A DNA stretch of 64,000 nucleotides from Bartonella sp. WD12.1 (GCF_002022415.1 NZ_MUBG01000001.1:558001-622000); one strand, 5' to 3'; positions 45,000-53,024 are shown, numbered from the stretch's first letter. A program made the numbers and translations. Notes: a model not told the origin generated them from the sequence alone.

Positions 45000-47296
45000 A
45001 TGCCTATTCCCTATCACACACACAAGTTTGAAATTGAGCCAGCGACAAATAAGGAAGTCAAAGAAGGTATTTTAGACAATAAAGTTGTTGCACCCTCTTC
45101 ATTGGGGAGTGCAGCGGCTTATTCTATGGGTTATTTTGCGACTGCTGCTCAAGGAAAGAAAGCTGATGAGGCCGTTGCAAAAAGAGATGTTGGGGCACTT
45201 GCTTATAAAGATACGGTTACAGTTAATGATATAAGCACAAGTGGGGATCCTAGTGAGAATACAGTTCTATCGGGTACTGGCTGGATAAAGCTATCGCCTT
45301 TGGGAATTGGCGATATGAGTGCTGCTATTTATGATCCTTCTAATGTGATGTCAGATGCCTTTTCTATGGAGAATATGGTTGAAGGTGATACAAAGAAGAT
45401 TTTGACTGCAGAAGAAAGAGTAAAGCTACAATGGATAAGTTCTGAGTGCCCTACAATAGAAAAATGGAAGAAGGCAGATGAGGATATCAATTATCCTATA
45501 TCTCCTGCTGATCTTAAAGATACTATCACTCATTTTACATTATCAAAATCTCTTGCGATGTCAAAATCAGTTTATGATCCAGATAAAATAGCAAAGGATG
45601 TTTTTGCTATGGATCATATGAAAGAGGGGGAGAAACACCTTATCTTAACGCCTCAAGAACGTATCCAGATTACGAAGATTAATCAAATTGAAGAGGTTGC
45701 ACAGCAAGCACAAACGACAGCTCAATGTGGGGTCAATGCAGCAGGTGAGGCTAAAGAGACTGCAGATAAAGCACAAGTGGCCGCAGAGAGTGCAAAAGAA
45801 ACGGCGGCGGTTGCAAAAGAGGCGGCAGTAGCTGCACAAACGACAGCTAATAGTGCAAAGAAAGCCGCTGATACTGCACAAAGCACTGCCAATAAAGCAC
45901 AAGAAACTGTAGATAAGGTGCAAAGCACTGCAGAGAGTGCAAAGGAAACGGCAGCAGATGCTTTAAGCACAGCAAAGGATGCGCAAAGCACTGCTGATAA
46001 AGCACAAGTGGCTGTAGAGAGTGCAAAAGAAGCAGCGACAAGTGCAAAAACAGTAGCTGATAAGGCGCAAGAAACTGCCGTGGATGCAAAAGAGACTGCA
46101 GACAAAGCACAAAAAGCAGTTGATCTCATTCACCCTCTTGAAAAGCAAGATTGGATTGATGGCATCAAAGCAGAAAATGCACTGATATCACCGGCTCATC
46201 TTGTTGCTTCTATCAAAGCAAATAGTGGCGGCAGTAGTGGGGGCAGCAGCAATAGTGTGGGTGTAGGTGTTAGCAAACCTGTTGAGATTTTCATGACGGA
46301 AAGTGGGGAAATTGCATGGCCAGAAGGGACAACTGGAGACACCGAGCTTGAAATATGGGCTTGGGGTGGTGGTAATGCTGGTGATGATAGTGGTCGTCAT
46401 GGTGGTAATGGTGGGTGTTGTACTTATGTGAGAACAAGGAAAAAGTTTCTTGGCAACAGTAAAGTAACTATCGGCAAGGGTGGAAAAACAGCTGAGAATA
46501 GCGGTTTCGCTGGGGAAAAAACAAAAGTTGGTCAGTTTATTACAGCTTCTGGTGGTTCTATCGGATACGATCCTAGTGGTATTCATGGTGCCAGGGGCGA
46601 TGATGGAGCTGATGCAGAGGATCAAAGTGGTATTGGGGGTGATGGCAAGAATGGTGAAGTTGGTAGGATAGGTGGATTTGGTGGTAATGGGGGAAAGGGG
46701 GCAAAAGCGGTAAAAATAGTACTGGAGGGCGTGGGGGCAGTGGTGGCAGAGGGGGCGATAATTTTTTAAAAAGTGCCGGTAATGGAGGTAAAGGCGGTGA
46801 TGGTGGGCGTGGCGAGAATGGTGGTAAAGGCGGCGGAGGTGGCGATGGTGGAAACAATATATATAACGGTGGCGGTGTTGGAGGTTGGGGTGGTAAAGGA
46901 GGAGATGTAGGTGCTGGTTTAGGTGGTGAAGGCGGTTGGGGTGGTAAAGGAGGCAATAGTATGTGGGGTGGTGGTGGCGGAGGTGGTATTGGAGGAGACG
47001 GTGGTGATAGTAACCAAGGAATTGGTGGTAAAGGCGGTTTAGGCGGACGTGGTGGAGACAGTATTTATGGCGGTGCAGGTGGAGGGGCAGGGGGTGGCAA
47101 AGGTGGAAAAGGCGAGAAAAACGGTAATAATGGTACTAGTGGACTTGGGGGTCATAGCATGTGGGGTGGTCGTGGTGGACAGGGAAGTATTGGTTACTAT
47201 GGTGGTGGCGGTGGATATTTTCCCGGAAAAGATGCGACATCTTCATCAAGCGGTGCTGGGGGAGATGGTGCTGTATTAATTAAAGTGTATTTATAG
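45000..47296 (+). pseudogene. Long tail fibre, coiled coil plus glycine-rich tip, frameshifted
   Basis: The first frame (45000-46769) has an N-terminal attachment region, about 130 residues of Ala/Lys heptads (AKETADKAQVAAESAKETAA type) and the start of a Gly-rich domain, then ends abruptly. Another frame carries on as Gly/Asn-rich sequence (WGGKGGNS, GGGGGGIGGDGG) to 47296. Adding one G in the G5 tract at 46689-46693 or 46697-46701 joins both into a ~765-aa fibre. G tracts are known slippage sites, so this could be phase variation, a plain mutation or a sequencing error. Confidence 0.75.
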
Positions 47297-47311
47297 AAAT
47301 GGAATGAAACA

Positions 47312-47977
47312 ATGGCACGAAGGATTAGTAAAGACTGTTTGAATTGTTTAAAAAAATGGGAAGGCTTGCGATTAAACGCTTATCAAGATGCATCTGGTGT
47401 TTGGACCATTGGATATGGTCATACCGGAAAAGCTGGTAAGCCATTTGTTGTTGAAGGTATGACGATTACCAAGCAAAAAGCTGAAACTATACTTTTAACT
47501 GATTTGCAAAAATATGAAGCAGCAGTAGAAAAAGAGGTTTGCGTTGATTTAAATGATGAACAGTTTGGGGCTCTGGTTTCATTTTGTTATAATGTTGGTG
47601 TAAGTGCTTTTCAACGCTCTACCTTGCTTAAAAAGCTTAATAAAGGGGATTATGAAGCTGTACCGGCTGAATTACAAAAATGGACAATGGCAGATGGCAA
47701 ACGTTTGAAAGGTTTAGTTCACCGGCGTGCTGCTGAAGCGGGGTTATGGGCAACGAGTGCTTATGTTTCTTCTAATTATCAAGCTGTAGAAGCAAAAGAA
47801 TCAACAAGTGCTTTTAAAGTAGAAATGTTAGCGCCTGTCATTGGGTCTTTCTCGGGGCTTGGAGGATTACTTGCTGGCAATGGTCCAGTTCAGTGGGCTT
47901 TTGCGGCAATTATGGTTTTAGCAGCTTGTGTTGGTATTACGTTTGTTGCTCAACGTTTTTGGGAGCAACGGCTGTGA
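47312..47977 (+). CDS. Endolysin, GH24 lysozyme with C-terminal membrane segment
   Basis: A 221-aa muramidase. The catalytic triad motif is present: KWEGLRLNAYQDASGVWTIGYGHT, with Glu, Asp and Thr in the T4-lysozyme-like spacing. LVSFCYNVGVSAF and FQRSTLLKKLNKGD are also typical. Residues about 190-215 form a hydrophobic C-terminal helix (WAFAAIMVLAACVGITFVAQ), unusual for endolysins, which more often have N-terminal signal-anchor helices. Its stop overlaps the GTG of the next gene. Confidence 0.92.
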   Translation: MARRISKDCLNCLKKWEGLRLNAYQDASGVWTIGYGHTGKAGKPFVVEGMTITKQKAETILLTDLQKYEAAVEKEVCVDLNDEQFGALVSFCYNVGVSAFQRSTLLKKLNKGDYEAVPAELQKWTMADGKRLKGLVHRRAAEAGLWATSAYVSSNYQAVEAKESTSAFKVEMLAPVIGSFSGLGGLLAGNGPVQWAFAAIMVLAACVGITFVAQRFWEQRL

Positions 47978-48201
47978 TTTGGTGGGGAAAGAAATATTTA
48001 CTGATGGTGGCGGCGACTTTAGCCGCTTTTTTTGTAACTTTAGCTAAGGTTTTTCGGTTTGGAAAGAAAGTTGAGCAACGCAAACGGACTGAGAAAACTT
48101 TAAAAATAGCTATAACACGGTTTGAAGTAGAAGATGAAGTTAACAAGAAAAGTGATGTGGATATACGCTCTGATCTGTCTGAGTGGGTGCGTAAAGAATG
48201 A
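47974..48201 (+). CDS. Small membrane lysis protein, candidate inner-membrane spanin or holin
   Basis: About 75 aa from GTG 47974 (overlapping the endolysin stop as GTGA). One membrane helix (YLLMVAATLAAFFVTLA) is followed by a basic then acidic helix (KKVEQRKRTEKTLKIAI). The lipoprotein gene at 48134 starts inside it, like the Rz/Rz1 layout. Holin is the alternative. Confidence 0.6.
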   Translation: MIWWGKKYLLMVAATLAAFFVTLAKVFRFGKKVEQRKRTEKTLKIAITRFEVEDEVNKKSDVDIRSDLSEWVRKE

Positions 48202-48346
48202 CTATGTTTCTTGCCTAGGATGGATGCCAATTTATTTGGATAGGCAAGACTACGATGGAATCAGTTCAAACTTAGCACGAGACATTTTAAAGCATAATGA
48301 GAACGGAAAACGTTCTTGTGGATGGAAGCCTATTAACACAAGTTAA
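48134..48346 (+). CDS. Small lysis-region lipoprotein, candidate outer-membrane spanin
   Basis: A 70-aa lipoprotein: short basic N-terminus, hydrophobic core and lipobox LSGC at residues 16-19. The mature part (WMPIYLDRQDYDGIS, then HNENGKRSCGW) fits a family of lysis-cassette lipoproteins from temperate phages. It overlaps the previous gene in a different frame by 68 bp. Last gene of prophage 1. Confidence 0.7.
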   Translation: MKLTRKVMWIYALICLSGCVKNDYVSCLGWMPIYLDRQDYDGISSNLARDILKHNENGKRSCGWKPINTS

Positions 48347-48380
48347 AGGTGATTTATAAGGGTAAGTTGCAAAATCCTAT

Positions 48381-48410
48381 TCCCTAACCTGATTATTTTA
48401 TCCCTAACCT
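48381..48410. repeat. Direct repeats inside attR, possible integrase arm sites
   Basis: TCCCTAACCT occurs at 48381-48390 and again at 48401-48410, exactly 20 bp (two helical turns) apart and 50-80 bp inside attR. That spacing suits arm-type integrase sites, but binding is not shown. Confidence 0.4.
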
Positions 48411-48459
48411 TAAATAAATATCAATAAAATCAATGGGTTATAGGGGTAAAAAAGGCATA

Positions 48460-48473
48460 TGGTGCCCCCAGAG
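48460..48473 (+). repeat. attR core of prophage 1, possibly also attL of prophage 2
   Basis: Exact copy of the 14-bp core at 15615-15628. The prophage 2 integrase starts only 165 bp further on, so both phages may use the same attachment site in tandem. The far end of prophage 2 is outside the window and cannot be checked. Confidence 0.75.
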
Positions 48474-48637
48474 GGCGAATCAGTCCTTAGCAAGTAGAAT
48501 CCAATCACATAAAAATGTGCAAAGACGTGTTGCTGTATATAGCTTTTTATGATTCAGTAAGAAAATTAATGATTAAATAAAAAATCTGATATCAAAAATT
48601 AAAGGTGGTCAAAAAGGTGGTCGAAAAGGAGGGGTAA

Positions 48638-49795
48638 ATGAGGGCGATTCATAGGTTAACAGCATCGTTTGTAAAGACATCTCCTCAGGGTAAGTATTGT
48701 GATGGAGCAGGCTTATGGTTAAATGTTCGAAAAGACAATACACGCGGTTGGTTTTTTCGTTATACATACCGCAATAAACGCCGTGAAATGGGGCTTGGTC
48801 CTGTTACAAAAACTTCTTTAAAGGAAGCACGCGAGTTTGCTAAACATTATAGTGATATTCTTAAGGGTGGCAACGATCCTATTGTATTTCGAGAACAAAG
48901 CATTTTAAAACAGCAAAGCAATGTTTTTCAAGAAATTGCTCAAGCGGCTTTTGAAAGTAAAAAAGCTGAGTTAAAAAATGAAGGAAAAAATGGTCGTTGG
49001 TTTTCTCCACTAGAGTTACACGTTATTCCACATATAGGTAACCTTCCTGTAGAAAAATTAACAGCGAATATTATTCGTAATGTTCTTGCTCCACTTTGGC
49101 ATAAAAAAGGAGATACAGCGCGAAAAGTACTTAACCGTATCAATATTTGCTTAAAATATGCCGCCGCTCTTGGCTTGGATGTTGATTTACAAGCTTGTAT
49201 GAAAGCACGCGCTCTTTTAGGAAAGTCACGCGCTATATCAACAAATATTCCTGCTATGCCATGGCGGGAAGTTCCGGCTTTTTATCAAAACTTAAATGAT
49301 GACCTCCTTTCAAATTTAGCGCTAAAATTGCTAATTTTGACTGGAGTACGGTCATATCCCTTGCGATATTTGCGTCTTGAGCAAATTGATAAAAATGTAT
49401 GGACGATACCAAAAGAAAATATGAAGGGTATTGTAGGCAAAGTTTCAGACTTTCGCGTACCGCTAAGTAATGAAGCTTTGAGAGTCATTGAAAAAGCTCT
49501 TTCTTTTGAAAAAAATGGTTTCTTATTTTCTGGTCTTAAAGGCACCCCAATTTCTGATGCAAGCATGGCAAAACATATGAAATTTTGTGGTTTAAAGTAT
49601 CGTCCTCACGGTTTTCGCTCAAGCTTACGAGATTGGATAGCAGAAACAACATCAACACCATTTGAGATTGCCGAAACTGTCCTTGCTCATTCAGTTGGTA
49701 GTTCAGTGACAAAAGCTTACATGCGAACAGATTTTTTAGAACAACGACATGCTCTCTTAGAACAGTGGGCTACATTTATAACAGGGACGACTTGA
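48638..49795 (+). CDS. int: Tyrosine-family integrase, DUF4102/P4 type
   Basis: A 385-aa recombinase. The N-terminal arm-binding domain (DUF4102 type) has GLWLNVRKDNTRGWFFRYTYRNKRREMGLG. The catalytic residues are in ILTGVRSYPLRYLR (Arg), HGFRSSLRDWIAE (His, Arg), LAHSVGSSVTKAYMR (His and nucleophile Tyr). It is not similar to the prophage 1 integrase. Its stop codon overlaps the -35 box of the C4 promoter. Confidence 0.94.
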   Translation: MRAIHRLTASFVKTSPQGKYCDGAGLWLNVRKDNTRGWFFRYTYRNKRREMGLGPVTKTSLKEAREFAKHYSDILKGGNDPIVFREQSILKQQSNVFQEIAQAAFESKKAELKNEGKNGRWFSPLELHVIPHIGNLPVEKLTANIIRNVLAPLWHKKGDTARKVLNRINICLKYAAALGLDVDLQACMKARALLGKSRAISTNIPAMPWREVPAFYQNLNDDLLSNLALKLLILTGVRSYPLRYLRLEQIDKNVWTIPKENMKGIVGKVSDFRVPLSNEALRVIEKALSFEKNGFLFSGLKGTPISDASMAKHMKFCGLKYRPHGFRSSLRDWIAETTSTPFEIAETVLAHSVGSSVTKAYMRTDFLEQRHALLEQWATFITGTT

Positions 49796-49819
49796 CAAAA
49801 TCACGGAAGCATTTATATA
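49792..49819 (+). promoter_or_regulatory. Promoter of the C4-like RNA, prophage 2
   Basis: TTGACA at 49792-49797, followed after 16 bp by TATATA at 49814-49819. The -35 box contains the TGA stop of the integrase. Transcription would start just upstream of the a1 site at 49831. Confidence 0.65.
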
Positions 49820-49939
49820 CGCAAATCAGGTGCTTGAAAAACACCTTAAGCAAACAGCGGATAGATTGTCGACACAATCTTTTTTCTGCACATTAAAGGC
49901 TTTGACTCGTTGTATACGTGTGGCGTATAGTGATCCTGT

Positions 49940-50017
49940 CGGGTGTGGTTATGCGATACAATACCCTTTATGGGGAAAGCATAACGACGGACTGTTTGCC
50001 GTGTTTTTCAGCGCCCG
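49940..50017 (+). ncRNA. C4-type antisense RNA element, prophage 2
   Basis: Same fold as 24021-24097. The closing stem is 49940-49945 with 50012-50017, inner stem GTTATGC 49948-49954 with GCATAAC 49979-49985, and a 4-bp hairpin (49987-49990/49999-50002) shows ACTGTTTG in its loop. Guide b' (CTGTTTGC, 49992-49999) complements GCAAACAG at 49850-49857 and CAAACAG at 50057-50063 over the Shine-Dalgarno of the antirepressor. Guide a' (GTGTTTTTCA, 50001-50010) complements TGAAAAACAC at 49835-49844 and TGAAAAAC at 50041-50048. The inner stem and both guide-target sets differ from prophage 1 but remain paired. The target is an ant gene, as in phages P1 and P7. Confidence 0.8.
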
Positions 50018-50040
50018 GCGCTCTTTTTTTTGAGTGTCAA

Positions 50041-50063
50041 TGAAAAACGTTTGTTACAAACAG
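50041..50063 (+). promoter_or_regulatory. Antisense target sites a2/b2 at the ant ribosome-binding site
   Basis: TGAAAAAC (50041-50048) and CAAACAG (50057-50063) are complementary to the C4 guides. CAAACAG merges with the Shine-Dalgarno CAGGAG (50061-50066), 6 nt before ATG 50073. Confidence 0.75.
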
Positions 50064-50072
50064 GAGTTCGTT

Positions 50073-50588
50073 ATGAACAATCTTATAGAGATTAAAAAAC
50101 AAGTGATTGATCAGGAAACTGTTCAGACAGTCAACGCACGTGAGTTGTGTGCTTTTTTAGAGGTAGGAAAAGATTTTTCTACTTGGATTACAAACCGCAT
50201 TAATCAGTATGAATTTGTTGAAAATCAAGACTTTGTTTGCTCCCCTATTTTGGGGAGCAAAGGCAGAGGTGGTCACAATCGCAAAGAATACCATCTCACC
50301 TTAGACATGGCGAAAGAGTTATCCATGGTTGAACGTAATGATAAAGGACGTCAAGCCCGTCGATATTTTATTGAATGTGAAAAAAAATTAAACAGTCAAT
50401 TACAATTTGATCGTGAACTGTTTTCTCGTGATTTATTAAAATCACCTTCAGGTATTGGTGAAATTTTAGAAATAATTATGACACGTTTATTAGATGCAAA
50501 TGGTTTTGAAAAAGAGCTTGAACATTACAAATCAGTTACAACAGAAGCCAAGCGTGTTTTAGAAAGCCCTGTTGCAAAGGCTGCTTAA
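50073..50588 (+). CDS. Antirepressor, AntA/AntB domain
   Basis: About 171 aa starting MNNLIEIKKQVI at 50073; the upstream GTG 50034 lies in the RNA element and is unlikely. NARELCAFLEVGKDFSTWI and HLTLDMAKELSMVERNDKGRQARRYF define the AntA/AntB domain. The KilAC-like C-terminal domain of the prophage 1 homologue (18580) is absent; there is only a ~55-residue helical tail. Its translation should be blocked by the C4-like RNA just upstream. Confidence 0.88.
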   Translation: MNNLIEIKKQVIDQETVQTVNARELCAFLEVGKDFSTWITNRINQYEFVENQDFVCSPILGSKGRGGHNRKEYHLTLDMAKELSMVERNDKGRQARRYFIECEKKLNSQLQFDRELFSRDLLKSPSGIGEILEIIMTRLLDANGFEKELEHYKSVTTEAKRVLESPVAKAA

Positions 50589-50663
50589 TTACAAAGAATA
50601 TAACCATACCTTTCCCCTGTAAAATGGGGAGAGGTTAAGTTTTATATTTGTATGTTTAGCAAT

Positions 50664-50858
50664 TTACTTACATTGCTGAATAGAGAAACATCCGTATTTG
50701 TAGGGCACAAACTCATAACTTTGTTTTTCTTCCCATTGCGTAAATAAAAATAAGTACTTTTGAAAATCTATACTTGAAAGGCGTCCTCCGAATTCTTGAA
50801 GGAAAGCTAACAATAGTTTTTGCCGTTTGAATAGAATCCTACTTTTTACTGTTTTCAT
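50664..50858 (-). pseudogene. N-terminal fragment of a Panacea/SocA-like protein
   Basis: About 64 residues: KLLLAFLQEFGGRLSSIDFQK and YLFLFTQ, then SYEFVPYKYGCFS match the opening of DUF4065/Panacea-type proteins (toxin-antitoxin associated antitoxins), normally over 150 aa. The frame ends right after it, so the rest is missing. No partner gene remains nearby, so a degraded toxin-antitoxin or defence module is likely. An in-frame upstream ATG exists at 50900. Confidence 0.55.
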
Positions 50859-51080
50859 AGTATTATTTCTGTATCTGATTGATATTTTGCTTAGAACCAA
50901 CCCAATGAAATTATATCACAAAAAAGTATTTATGCACTGATAAAATCAACAATAATTGTTTATTTTCAATAATTTATGCTGTTTTTTCTTTGGAAAAATG
51001 GACTGTGTTGTGCTATAGTAAAAGCAGCTTTTCATATCCGTATTTCATTTCAATTATTTTCCTTAGAAAAGATATCAAAC
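50859..51080. other. AT-rich gap before the second ssb
   Basis: About 220 bp without a supportable gene. The last part (CTTAGAAAAGATATC at about 51062-51076) matches the region before ssb in prophage 1, so it probably holds a conserved leader for ssb. Confidence 0.4.
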
Positions 51081-51527
51081 ATGCTTAATAAAGTAATTTT
51101 AATCGGCTATCTGGGTGCCGATCCCGACAGCAGAATAATGCCATCTGGAGTAGAAGTAGCAAATTTTCGTATGGGCACTTCTCAAAGTTATACAGATAAA
51201 ACAACCTCTCAAAGAATAAATAAAACAGAATGGCATTCTATTGTGATTTTTAATCCGCATCTTGCAAAGATTGCGCTTCAGTATCTCAACAAAGGTTCCA
51301 AAGTTTACATTGAAGGTCAATTACAAACACGTAAATGGCAAGATAAAGATGGGCAAACACGCTACACAACAGAAATTGTCTTACCGCAATATAAAGGTGA
51401 GTTAAAAATCCTTGATAGTGCTCAAAAGTCTGATCCTGACATGGCTACTCAAGAGCAAACAATGGCATGGGAGAGTGGTGGTCGAGAGTCTTTAGAAACG
51501 ACTTTGAATGACAGAATCCCATTTTAA
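51081..51527 (+). CDS. ssb: Phage single-stranded DNA-binding protein, prophage 2
   Basis: A 148-aa SSB, closely similar to 26450-26884: [46 protein letters not shown] and the DRIPF tip. ATG 51081 is the homologous start; the long upstream extension to 50976 is not. Followed after 16 bp by the RGRPR-motif gene, as in prophage 1. Confidence 0.94.
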   Translation: MLNKVILIGYLGADPDSRIMPSGVEVANFRMGTSQSYTDKTTSQRINKTEWHSIVIFNPHLAKIALQYLNKGSKVYIEGQLQTRKWQDKDGQTRYTTEIVLPQYKGELKILDSAQKSDPDMATQEQTMAWESGGRESLETTLNDRIPF

Positions 51528-51543
51528 TCAGGAAAGTTAATTT

Positions 51544-52074
51544 ATGAAGAAACGCAAAAAAAGGGGAAGACCTAGAATAGAAGGTCAAATAAGAAAACCC
51601 AATGGACGTATCTCGTGTGCAAAAACGCCTGATAAGTCTTCATATCAACAGACACTTGAAATGCGTGCCAAGCGTTATGGAGCGAGTATTCAAGATGCGA
51701 AAAACCCACTTATGGGCACTTATGTAGGGCGGTTATATTTATTGGAAAAAAAGATTAATCAAGATCAGTACGATGCATCACAGCAGTATATTCAAGTGCG
51801 AAACAATTATCGGTGTGCGAAAGGATTACCAGGGGCTATTTATGATGAAATGCCAACATCTTCTGATGATAGCGAAAGGAACAAGTGGGTTGAAGTAACA
51901 ACTGATCGCTATAAAGCGATGCAAGAGGTTATCAGAGAAACACAGAGACTGCATCGTCGGTATAATCTTCATGATGCATTAGAGCATCTGGTTATTGAAG
52001 ACCAACAACTGCCACATCTTGTCAACTCTCTACGCATGGCTCTGAATGCTCTTCACAAATATTTTGATCCTTAA
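51544..52074 (+). CDS. RGRPR-motif phage protein, putative late regulator, prophage 2
   Basis: A 176-aa close paralogue of 26899-27444, with the same KKRKKRGRPRIEGQIR start and KRYGASIQDAKNPLMGTYVGRL core. Differences cluster in the C-terminal third. Like the other copy it lies between ssb and a toxin-antitoxin pair, upstream of the late promoter module. Confidence 0.7.
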   Translation: MKKRKKRGRPRIEGQIRKPNGRISCAKTPDKSSYQQTLEMRAKRYGASIQDAKNPLMGTYVGRLYLLEKKINQDQYDASQQYIQVRNNYRCAKGLPGAIYDEMPTSSDDSERNKWVEVTTDRYKAMQEVIRETQRLHRRYNLHDALEHLVIEDQQLPHLVNSLRMALNALHKYFDP

Positions 52075-52082
52075 TAAAAGGA

Positions 52083-52128
52083 TTGACATCAGATTTAAAA
52101 TTAATAAAATGTGTATATATTTACACAT
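52083..52128 (+). promoter_or_regulatory. hicAB promoter/operator region
   Basis: TTGACA at 52083-52088 and the inverted repeat ATGTGTA ... TACACAT (52109-52128) lie 15-60 bp before hicA. HicB-type antitoxins with a C-terminal DNA-binding domain usually bind such a site to autoregulate. Confidence 0.5.
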
Positions 52129-52142
52129 TATGAGTATATAAA

Positions 52143-52343
52143 ATGGAACAAGATAGCCGAAAAATCATTGCAAAATTAAAGTGTGACGGCTTTGAACTTG
52201 TTAAAGTAAAAGGTTCTCATCATAAATTTAAAAAAAATGGTCAAGTAATTATCGTTCCCCATCCTAAAAAAGACTTGCCAATTGGTACAGCGCGTTCCAT
52301 TGCACAACAAGCGGGCTGGTTAAAAAAAGGAAAAGAAGAATGA
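52143..52343 (+). CDS. hicA: HicA mRNA interferase toxin
   Basis: A 66-aa dsRBD-like toxin that cleaves mRNA. The catalytic His is in KVKGSHHKFKKNGQVIIVPHP, followed by LPIGTARSIAQQAGW. It overlaps hicB by ATGA at 52340-52343. It takes the same slot before the late promoter that a HigB/HigA-like pair takes in prophage 1. Confidence 0.93.
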   Translation: MEQDSRKIIAKLKCDGFELVKVKGSHHKFKKNGQVIIVPHPKKDLPIGTARSIAQQAGWLKKGKEE

Positions 52344-52735
52344 AAAGATTTTTTGCTCTTGTTCACAAGGATGAAAATTCTGCTTTTGGTGTTCAGTTTC
52401 CTGATTTTAAAGGACTATTTTCTGCTGCCGATCAGGAAGAAAATCTTATTGCTAATGCAACAGAAGCTCTTCAACTATATTGCGAAGAAATGGATAAATT
52501 GCCAACTCCTTTAAAATTTGAAGAAGTGATACAGAAAGAAACTGTCAAAATAGCTTTGTCGGAAGGAGCTTTTTTAATACAAGTTCCATTTGTTGAAAAT
52601 GATTCAGAAGTGGTGCGTATGAATATATCAATTGAACGAGGGCTCTTGCGTGCAATTGATGATTGTGCACAAGAAAGAGGCTTAACACGATCTGCCTTTT
52701 TAGCAACGGCAGCACGTCATGAGCTTAATATTTGA
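52340..52735 (+). CDS. hicB: HicB antitoxin
   Basis: A 131-aa antitoxin. The N-terminal partially degraded RNase H-like domain (FALVHKDENSAFGVQFPDFKGLFSAAD) binds HicA. The C-terminus (VRMNISIERGLLRAIDDCAQERGLTRSAFLATAAR) is a ribbon-helix-helix domain for DNA binding. Translationally coupled to hicA. Confidence 0.93.
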   Translation: MKRFFALVHKDENSAFGVQFPDFKGLFSAADQEENLIANATEALQLYCEEMDKLPTPLKFEEVIQKETVKIALSEGAFLIQVPFVENDSEVVRMNISIERGLLRAIDDCAQERGLTRSAFLATAARHELNI

Positions 52736-52795
52736 GTCATCAGATGTAATGAGAAAATTTACAACTTTTCTTCTACGACCATTTACACTTAACAA

Positions 52796-52876
52796 ATACC
52801 ATATTTAGTTTGATTGAAATAAAAAATACCAGATTGTGATTTTTTAGTTGACATGGGGATATAAATAGTATTTAAT
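52796..52876 (+). promoter_or_regulatory. Late promoter of prophage 2
   Basis: TTGACA at 52848-52853, 17 bp, TTTAAT at 52871-52876. Upstream direct repeats ATACCATAT (52796) and ATACCAGAT (52826) are 30 bp apart. This matches 28200-28281 almost base for base, although the structural genes that follow are unrelated. Confidence 0.7.
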
Positions 52877-52953
52877 AGCGCTACTGCACGTGTTTTTGTG
52901 CGCCCAAAATTACAGAATCATGTAATTTTTTCTTGTTGGTGTTGTTTTAAAAG

Positions 52954-52975
52954 CCCTGCAAATGCAGGGTTTTTT
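52954..52975 (+). terminator. First terminator in the late leader, prophage 2
   Basis: CCCTGC / GCAGGG stem with AAAT loop and T6, defining a leader RNA of about 93 nt. Counterpart of 28361-28382. Confidence 0.85.
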
Positions 52976-53024
52976 GATTTAAAAAATCAAATTCAGTCAC
53001 TCCTATTTTTTTATGATTTACTGG

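Larger units (their letters stand above)
15615..48473. mobile_element. Prophage 1: P22-like (podoviral) temperate phage, about 32.9 kb
   Basis: Bounded by the 14-bp direct repeat TGGTGCCCCCAGAG at 15615-15628 and 48460-48473. The integrase lies just inside the left end. The contents run from recombination and immunity genes to replication, packaging, P22-type portal, scaffold, N4-gp56-type capsid, gp4- and gp10-like tail genes, ejection-type proteins, tail fibres and lysis. The full module set suggests a recently functional phage, although the replication gene and the main tail-fibre gene each carry a frameshift. Confidence 0.9.

Noticed and set aside
45645..46148. Long minus-strand ORFs opposite the Ala/Lys coiled-coil region
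   Set aside because: They are antisense products of a repetitive coding sequence, rich in Leu/Cys or Ala/Ser, without start signals.
46573..46956. Proline-rich minus-strand ORF of 127 aa
   Set aside because: It mirrors the glycine-rich fibre tip (GGN codons read as NCC) and has no independent support.
49830..50033. A 67-aa ORF over the C4-type element of prophage 2, in the place of the P1 icd gene
   Set aside because: The conserved signal here is RNA pairing, the prophage 1 copy does not keep an equivalent ORF, and no clear ribosome-binding site was found. A short Icd-like peptide cannot be fully excluded.
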